Positions 56,229 through 64,000 of a stretch of DNA of 64,000 bases are shown here, piece after piece. The translations under genes and the position numbers were made by a program. This DNA comes from Mesodorylaimus sp. YZB2_4 (Eukaryota; Nematoda; Enoplea; Dorylaimida; Dorylaimidae): assembly GCA_030248295.1 (NCBI GenBank), contig JASANH010001344.1, forward strand, positions 248,001 to 312,000, read 5' to 3'. Within the stretch, counting starts at the first letter, position 1; every line of letters begins with the position of its first letter. Under the pieces are notes generated by a model. The model did no database searches, was not told where the DNA came from, and saw nothing but the letters and a program-made list of their open reading frames with translations.

Positions 56229-58345
56229 TCAACCCGGTGATTATGTCTGTGCAAGAAGGCCTAGGGTCAACCAATGGCCCGGGCGATTTATACAGTACGA
56301 GGGGACTGTAGTGGTTATGATATGCTCGGTCGATTCGGCCATAAGTAAACGGGAAGAGAAATCGGGCCATCAGTGAGACAGAGTGCCATGCCACCAGCAA
56401 CATAATCGCAGATACAAGAAGAAATATTGCGATAAAAGAAAGCTCTGGCTGGAAACAGAATAAAAAACATGCGTCCTGCGCGGGAGTCGAACCGGTTCCC
56501 GCTCAATGCTTTGAAGCGCGGGAGTCAGGCATCTGGTACAAGGACACAAGAGTACCTCAGCACTCTCCCAAACCAACCTCATAATGTTACTAAACATCAT
56601 AAAATCATCGCAGCGTAAGGATATGTCCACAACCAGTGTCCATGCACTACTGTGCAAAATCGGTTGGTAATATCATAGGTCAATATGTCTAGCATATCCT
56701 AATAGGCTCAAAATTATTCCGAAAGGAGGTTTCCAAGGGCACGAAGGCCCATCGAAACAATAGGAACTGTCTTTGAGACATGCAAAGCTGGAAAAACTAT
56801 CTTTGAGCACGAGCATAGGACAGCTGCAACTTGGTGATTCAAGCAGGGCATAAAAGGGAAGACGTAAACTCAAACTGAAATAATCAGCGCATAATTTTAT
56901 GCCACTGACATGGGATACCGCAAACGAACCGTTGGATGCCGGTCAGGTTCATCGTCAGCACAGGCGCTGTCACAATGCAATGGCCAGAACGGCTAACAGA
57001 AAACAAGCTGCACAAAACCCTTGTTATACATAAAATGTACAATATGTCATGGTTTACTACGGTAGTTGAAGATTGATCGATATCTCCATAACCTGTCAAA
57101 CTGAGCAAAATCGTTTGGTCGCCTCATCGTACTTCGAGGCACAGTGCACCATCACAGTGTTCGATAACTTTGTCGTGATTTCTCAACGAAAGTTCGAGAA
57201 TGGGAACTTCTGTTCGTAGCCAAAATAAGGCAAAATTACGAAAAAAAAAGATCAAAAGTGTGTGCTCAAAATGTATCTTATGAAGAAGGCACCCAAGCTC
57301 GCACACTCGTGGATGCACTGTAAATAATTGAGGAGCTATGAGATTTCAAAGAGGTCTGATCAGCTTGGGGGTCAAACGTGAGGGATATGCAGTACAGGCC
57401 AGGATGTATGGAAGTAGCCTCTGTTAGCCTCAGTTATGCTTCAGTCAAAAATTATGCCAATCAATCGATAAATTGGAAAATTAAAGCTAAAGATCGAAAA
57501 ATTTCTTGGAACTGCTGCCGCACATTGTTGATGCTAGTGAGAAATCCCCTGCTGTCTATCATGAATCCTTCCCATGATAAGGGGTAAGCAGCAGGGATAA
57601 GGTGGATCAAATGGGCGAAACAAGGGAGGGGATCATTGGATTTCAACAGAACATGTTCTTCAGCATATAATTTAGTCGATAGCCTGGTCCATATCCATTT
57701 GACTATCCAAATTTCAACGCTTTACAACCTTTGTGTACATAGCTACTGAATAATCATTTCTGTAATAACTACTCAGAACTCAAACAATGCTAATGGGTAA
57801 TTATTATTTCGAGTAAGCCGAAGGCTGCTCAAGAGGAGCTAACGTCTGCTACAGTATTCTTACCCGATGCTGTAACCCCCCCCCCCCTGATATACGTCCT
57901 GGAGATGCAGGTGAGCTTACGGTCTCTCAAATGCAAATACTGTATGATGCCGCATGGCCTTCTCCAGGACGAGCGCTTGCAACGACCATATGACGCGCGT
58001 GTTGAAGCAGAGGTCCACATGAAACATCTTCATACTGACTGAGGCTAACAAAAGCTTGGTGCTTTCGGACTCCCGTCAAAAGAAGCAATAGCCATGCAGT
58101 ATCGCACTGCTGTGTGTACAGGCGAGTAAGAATGCGGGGTCATCTACTGTGCGGTGTGTTTGTCCTTCTCAAATGCAATTTATCGTTACTGCAGGGAAAC
58201 CAGTCCGAGCTTGAGATTCGCGCGTCATTTAAGCATGTCTGCTAAATCGCGGTAAAATGGGTCCGGAAGATGTCTGCTTGCAGGCGCGATATTGAAACTG
58301 ATCTCATCTTTCTGAAATTCGCGATTCTGACACTCGAATCCAACA
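56229..58345. other. Spacer between the secreted-peptide gene and DHX34
   Basis: About 2.1 kb without a recognisable gene. It has poly(C) at 57876-57887 and scattered TACTGTA palindromes. A B-box-like stretch on the minus strand near 56478-56490 was considered but does not fold as a tRNA. Confidence 0.6.
57876..57887. repeat. Poly(C) run, 12 bases
   Basis: Uninterrupted C run about 460 bp upstream of the DHX34 start codon. Confidence 0.95.
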
Positions 58346-61300
58346 ATGGATATTGATTGGGATCGTTACAAAAGCACGCTAAAACGTGCATATTTCACCG
58401 AAAATTCATTTCTGCCACGCGAAAGCGAACAGTTTGACGATTATTGGAAATTTTTTGCCCAGTATTTACTCATGGCTAAAAAGAAGAACATTACGGCCGA
58501 GCGTCGCCCTTCCAGCTCGGACGTAACATTGAACGAATTAGGCATACCGTCATCTAATTATTCCAAATATCATCGTCAAGTAGTCGAGTTCGAATTAGAT
58601 AAACCATCGCGTTACATGCTTCGTGAAATTCCATCAAAAGTTATATCCGAATTCGAATTTGCACTTTCGTCATATGTCGTTTTTTGTCAAAGACAGAAAT
58701 TCCAAAAATTGAAAAAATTACGTCAAGGTCAGCGCTCGCTACCGATCGCACAATTTCGTGAAGAAATTTTGAATGTTCTCAGTCGTAATTCGGTGATTAT
58801 TGTGGCTGGCGATACGGGTTGCGGAAAATCCACTCAAGTTCCTCAGTATTTGCTGGAACACGGTTTCGATCGCATCGCTTGTACTCAGCCTCGTCGACTA
58901 GCTTGTATTTCATTAGCTAAGCGAGTAGCTTTCGAAACGTTGAACGAATACGGCGATGAAGTAGCTTATCAAATTCGATTCGAGAAAACTCGAACTTCTA
59001 AAACGAAACTTTTGTTTTTGACCGAAGGCCTTCTTCTTCGTCAATTAGCCACTGATCCCGATTTGTCGATGTACGATGTCGTGATTTTAGATGAAATTCA
59101 CGAACGTCATATTCATGGAGATTTTCTATTAGGCGTTTTGAAAAATCTTATTCAACGACGTCCAGAATTGAAACTTATTTTAATGTCGGCCACGATCAAT
59201 TTGGATCTTTTCTCATCTTATTTTCAAAGCGCACCCGTCGTACAAGTGCCCGGACGATTGTACCCCATCAAGTTACATTATCGGCCACTGAGTCCTGAAG
59301 AAACGAAATCTGAACGTATCGATCCTGGGCCTTATCGCCGGATTTTGAGCATGATCGATGAACAATATCCGAGTACAGAAAGGGGCGATGTATTGATTTT
59401 CCTGAGTGGAATATCGGAGATTTCTACTGTGGCTGAATCATTGAAGGTAATTGGGGAGACTATCCTCTTTCGATATGTCAGGATTTGGTCACAAGTTTCA
59501 ATGAAAATGGTGATCTTTCCCACTGCACCTGTCAAACGACCTTTGGGAGCGTTTTTCTAAATAATTCTGTGTGCCATTAAAAGTTGAGAGCTAGGAACGA
59601 CAGATTTCCAGAAAAGGTTTGGAGTCAGTTTTTTGGAGCTCTTAATTCGCATCCTTTGGATCGGCATCCTTTGCCTCGCCTTCGCTGTACAGGTATCTTT
59701 CGATCAAAATGAATCTGTGTCTCTGTTTTAGGCTTACGCGGATGAAACATCTCGTTGGATCATCCTAGTCTTGCACAGCACACTTTCGTTGGAAGATCAA
59801 GATCGCGTTTTCGATGTATCGCCCGAAGGTATTCGGAAATGCATCCTTTCGACCAACATCGCCGAAACGTCGGTCACTATCGATGGTGTACGTTTTGTTG
59901 TGGATTCGGGCAAAGTCAAAGAAATGCGATTCGATTCTGAAACTAAAATGCATCAGTTGAAGGAAACGTGGATTTCGCAAGCCAGTGCTGAACAGCGGAA
60001 AGGACGTGCTGGTCGTACTGGGCCTGGTGCGTGCTATAGATTGTACAGTCAAGCGCAATTCGACGAATTCGCCACGTATAGCACGTCGGAAATTAAATTG
60101 GTGTCGTTGGAATCGTTGGTGTTGCAGGTACGAGCACGAAATCTAAGCTCTCACCCAGGTCGTAGCCTAGCGGGTTAAGGCGTCTGCCTCTCACGCGGAG
60201 TGCGCGCTCACAGGGGAGGGCTCGACTACCCGCCTGGGTGAAATATAATTGTCAAATATATGTGTTACTTAGCCCTCGAGTGTTCTGTACAGTGCTTGGC
60301 TATGAATTAAGTATGATAGGACGACATGACGCGGCAGCTTTCCTGTGTGCGTATCAACTAGGAGCATCGCCATACGAGGGCATCGTGCGACAGCACCAGC
60401 GTCCCAGGATGATACTGGGCGAGAAGGAAGGGACCTTTCCCACTGGTCCTCCACAACCAGTTTCCTGATTCTCTACTCGTTCGCGTCCGCCACTTGACCG
60501 CACCGGGTTAGTCGCCCTCTGAAGTCGGAATAGGACTGCGGGCCTCTTAGTCAGGGTTGTTGACCCAACCAATGCGAGGCCAACGCCTTTACTTACTGAG
60601 CCATTGACCGGCTCCAGTTGCACACGTGTTGGCTTGGGGCATGAAACCAGGCCTGGCAGGCGTAGGAGGGAGGCGGCCGAGCGAAGTCGGCGGGACAAAA
60701 ACTCCGACTGGAGTAGGATAGTCTTGCGACTATACCTACGGCTGAAACATCAACCCGAGGGGTTGACGTTTCCCAGCCAGGGGAGAGTATCAATTACTCT
60801 CTCCCACTCGCCATGGCCTACCAGGCGGGGGGTTACAGGCAATACTGTACATATGGGGCAATTTCCTCGACCTCGAAGTAGAATACAGCGCCAACACCCC
60901 TTCCATAAATTTTTCCAGTTTCGTGTTCTTTATTTTTAGATGTACAATTTCGGTCTGAACGATCCCCGGCAATTCGAATTCATCGAGCCACCGGAAACGG
61001 CGAGTATCGAACGCGCGATCGATCATTTGAAAGATCAAGGCGCACTGACGGCCTCGAACGAGCTGCTCACACCATTGGGTCAAATGCTAGTGAAATTACC
61101 TGTCGACGTGGCGATTGGGAAAATGCTGATTATGGGATGCTTATTTCGACAAGTGGAAATCGTTCTGACATCGGCGGCGGCGTTGAGTGTTCAATCGCCG
61201 TTCACTAATCGATCGTATCGGGATTTAGATTGTATGACGTTGAGGAAGGATTTGATGTCGGATCAGGGCGATCCGTTCGCTCTACTCAATACCTACCGAG

Positions 61301-63282
61301 AATGGTTAGAGGTGAAGAAGGAGGGCGGCGAGTCGTCGAGACGCTGGTGTCGGAAACGTGGAATCGAAGAACAGAGGTTGTATGAAATTACCAAATTGAG
61401 GACACAGTTCAAGGTGAGGCTTGGTTATGATAAGTGGTGATGACGGGGATGAGAGATCTGTGATGGTATCTCATTCTTCCTGACCGCATTCCCCCCTCCC
61501 CTCCCACTCACAAGTCTTCCCACACAAGTTAACCTTTCGGGGCAGAAAATTCTTCCTACAGAGCAAGTTATGAACACCTCAATATGACTTACCTGGTGTG
61601 GACATGCGAGTATTAGTTGTTGCATATCCCAGATCACTGATGGGATAGTCTATGACATTACTGATGTCCTATCACATATGACTATGCACACTGATGCCTG
61701 TTCATGTTCAATTTTTACCACATCACCAAACGCTTATGCGCACTCGAGGCGCGTATGCGCCTTGCCTCACTCTTACTTATCAGCGGTGATAAGAGCTATC
61801 AATGCATTGCATCACCATGTGCTGTATAAGCGATACGTTGGTGACAAGCAGGCCTAGATCACTGTTTGATGGCTCTTATCACCAGCTGATCGAACACCTC
61901 GATTATAGGAAATTCTGGAAGACGCCGACCTAATCGAACGTCAAGCACAGCACGATGTGTCCAGTGCTCAACGTCGTATACGTCAGGGCGAACTGAAACA
62001 ATTACGCGATCTAAAACGAACTTATCAAAATCAACAGCGAAAACGAAAGGTTTTGAAAATGGAACATTACGATTCGAAAATGCACGATTCGGATCAAGAG
62101 GATGATGGAGAAGGTGGGCCATCGAAGAAAGCCAAAGATGCGAGTGATGTACATTCGGTGGATTTTCTAATGCATCATACGAATCGTGATTTGGAAGAAC
62201 GACTGCAACAATTTCGAATGGATCATCACGAAGTATCGATTTTGAAGTTTATCCTTTGCGGTGGCCTGTATCCACGATACGGTCTATTGGATGAGTATAA
62301 TAACTATAAGGTAGGGTCGGACCAGATGGTGCACACTCGGCCTAAACCATTCGTCGTCTTACATCCGAATACGTGCTTGGCTCAGGAGCCGGAATCGTTA
62401 TGTGTGCAACGAGACGGAATGGGAAGATCGAAACGGCATCAACTGATATTTTATGCGCTACTATTAGAAACGACGAAACCATATTTGGTCAATATTGTGC
62501 GCGTGTCTGCTTTGCATTATTTAGCATTATTTGCTCGATCAGTGGATGTGAGCGAAGATTTTACGCGCCTGATTTGCGATCGATTCGTATCGATCGATTT
62601 CGATCAGAAGGATAGACTGGATGTGGAAGAATTGATATTTCGTGTGGTGGAAATTAGGCGAACTGTGGAGAAATGTTTGGAACGGAAATTGGATGGGCAT
62701 CGGTATCATAGTCAGGAATTAGATCGATCGATTTTGAAATACTTGGATTTGGAGATTATGTATTCGATGAAAAGGCTGATGAAGGCGGATGTACAAAAGA
62801 TGTATACGAATGGAGGCGAGACCAAAATGAAGAAATCGTTGGAGAAATGGATGAAAAAATTAGGTGGGAAAAGTGATCAGACGAAAGGGCCGAGGTGGAA
62901 CGAGGAATGTGGTGGATTGCAGATCAATGAGTATCTGAACATTGGATGCGTGCCGTCTGCCAGCGGGCCTGCTGGTGAAGAGGCCAGTGAGCATGTGATC
63001 ACCAAGTGGACATGTCCCGCATGTTGCGAAGAAATGTACGCGTCGGGGCTGGATCGATTGGAACATGCGGAGGTGTGCCGAGGTGATGGTGGGGATGGAG
63101 AGGCGGACGGGAAAGGTGGGGAGGGGAAGGAAGAAATGGGTGCAAGTGACGAGGTAAAATCGAGTTTCGATAACAAGGACAATCCACTGAAGAGGCACTA
63201 TTATTGTGATCAGTGTGAGCAGCAGTTGATGTTGACGCCAGTGGAGATTTTGAAGCATAAGAAAGGACACAGGGCTGGGTGA
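58346..63282 (+). CDS. DHX34: DEAH-box RNA helicase DHX34
   Basis: Helicase that promotes nonsense-mediated mRNA decay through UPF1 in other animals (family knowledge). Four exons: 58346-59446, 59732-60127, 60940-61413, 61909-63282; phases agree, 1,114 residues (human 1,143). Seen: the DHX34 N-terminus ([13 protein letters not shown], then [11 protein letters not shown]), Walker [43 protein letters not shown], the second RecA domain ([25 protein letters not shown]), the winged-helix and HA2 region ([35 protein letters not shown]), [15 protein letters not shown], then the OB-like and C-terminal region. The C-terminus has two Cys/His clusters, CPACC to EHAEVC and YYCDQCEQQ to LKHKKGH, that look like zinc fingers. 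The first exon is long and intronless. Intron 2 carries a SINE and a hairpin MITE copy. Confidence 0.96.
60159..60325 (+). mobile_element. tRNA-derived SINE, copy C, the fullest copy
   Basis: Head GTAGCCTAGCGGGTTAAGGC, then GTCTGCCTCTCACGC, the B-box GGCTCGACTACCCGCCTGGG, and a body with CCCTCGAGTGTTCTGTACAG and GTGCTTGGCTATG, ending in a TATGATAGGA stretch. It lies in DHX34 intron 2, only about 30 bp after the donor. Confidence 0.8.
60640..60838 (+). mobile_element. Hairpin MITE-like family, copy 4
   Basis: In DHX34 intron 2. Carries GTCTTGCGACTATACCTACG, the hairpin arms CATCAACCC and GGGTTGACG, and CCAGCCAGGGGAGAGTATCA. The right end differs from the other copies after GTATCA. Confidence 0.7.
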
Positions 63283-64000
63283 AGTTAAATTGTTGTTTGT
63301 GCAGTGTTGTGTAATTAATGTTTTTTGGATTGTGTTCTTGTTTCACCACATCACCGCATGGAGGTATGTGGGTTTGTGTATGTGTCAAGTGTGAAGACGG
63401 GAGCATCATACAAAATGATTAAATGATTTACCCGACCGGGAATCGAACACTCGCATCATGGAAGCCTGATCCTATGATGACTTTGTATTACACCTGCTGC
63501 ATGTCGGTTTGATAGGCATGATTGGGTTGTGAGAGAGCTTATCGGTTGCGTCTTGTAGCCGGATATCACGCTCCAGACGAGGTAGCCTCTTCGATGTCGT
63601 TCCTAATGTGCTGCCCAGTTTGCCTCGTTGTTAGAGCTGCTGTTCGGCTCTAGGGCCTGGGGGGGGGGGGGGGGGATAAATCGTGAAAACGTTTCTTTGA
63701 ACCTGAGTTCCGATAAATCCGGATCGTTTATCATGTCATTAAATCTGCGATAATCGTTTGATTTCGTAGAATGCGGTTCCAAAGGTTGCTCTAAGACACT
63801 TACGATCAGTGTGGAAGCGCATGCAATCAACACAGCACATAGCAAATGTTATCACATATCACGATCGAAATCGTATTAGCGTTACTGATGTCTTCGATGA
63901 CCTTGACAGCGGAAGTGGCGCTTGGTTATTCTTGTGTTGTGGGATTGGATTGAACGAATTCTTTGTCCTGCACGTTTCTACTGCTCCGATAAGTGACAGC
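63283..64000. other. Region downstream of DHX34 to the window edge
   Basis: Holds a 17-base poly(G) run (63659-63675) and a B-box-like stretch on the minus strand near 63435. No gene recognised. Confidence 0.6.
63659..63675. repeat. Poly(G) run, 17 bases
   Basis: Uninterrupted G run downstream of DHX34, followed by ATAAATCG. The 18-base poly(C) run at 46695 is followed by GGGATAAATC, which may be coincidence. Confidence 0.95.

Noticed and set aside
56465..56535. tRNA gene on the minus strand
   Set aside because: The GGTTCGACTCCC stretch is B-box-like, but the acceptor stem cannot form and the T stem has two mismatches.
63430..63490. tRNA gene on the minus strand
   Set aside because: The B-box-like GTGTTCGATTCCCG is present, but the T stem does not pair and no A box lies at the right distance.
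63603..63845. Signal-peptide-like segment on the minus strand followed by a GTAAGT donor at 63801
   Set aside because: No in-frame ATG (a TAA precedes it), and the downstream proline run is only the poly(G) tract read as codons.

Overview
The window is nuclear DNA of an invertebrate animal. Every gene is split by GT-AG introns. The gene set (polycomb RING1, a RASD-type small GTPase, a membrane protein with VWA and EGF modules, a MIEAP-type mitochondrial protein) is metazoan. A complete-style NADH/NADPH glutamate synthase, which vertebrates lack, argues for an invertebrate. TAA, TAG and TGA all act as stops, so the standard code is used. I cannot name the phylum from the sequence.

Layout, left to right. 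80-17078 (+): the 3' 28 exons of glutamate synthase, with the N-terminus cut off by the window edge. 17978-22150 (+): DHX15/PRP43 splicing helicase, complete in 10 exons. 24215-25600 (-): cathepsin L, six exons, with a TATA box. 28807-30856: a 2 kb unit bounded by inverted repeats that carries a Myb/SANT-like DNA-binding gene (+), probably a mobile element. 31715-36503 (-): an eight-exon gene whose C-terminus matches the mitochondria-eating protein (MIEAP/SPATA18) domain. 39245-44388 (+): a membrane protein with the order VWA, four EGF, transmembrane, proline-rich, VWA. 45206-46554 (-): RASD/Rhes-like GTPase with a CAAX end. 50367-52342 (-): RING1/RNF2. 52633-53473 (-): ISCU, lying just upstream of RING1 on the same strand. 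55788-56228 (+): a small secreted protein that looks like a neuropeptide precursor. 58346-63282 (+): DHX34, four exons.

Exon joins were worked out by hand from splice sites, reading-frame phase and family similarity. In all listed genes except the Myb/SANT one the phases agree across every junction. The genes do not form one pathway. They are mostly housekeeping genes (nitrogen assimilation, splicing and RNA surveillance helicases, Fe-S assembly, chromatin) with a few lineage-specific ones between them.

The non-coding DNA is rich in small dispersed elements: a tRNA-derived SINE family (five copies), a MITE-like family with an internal hairpin (four copies), two single MITE-like elements in glutamate synthase introns, two minisatellites (22 bp x 9 and 32 bp x 5), and nine poly(G)/poly(C) runs of 11 to 18 bases.
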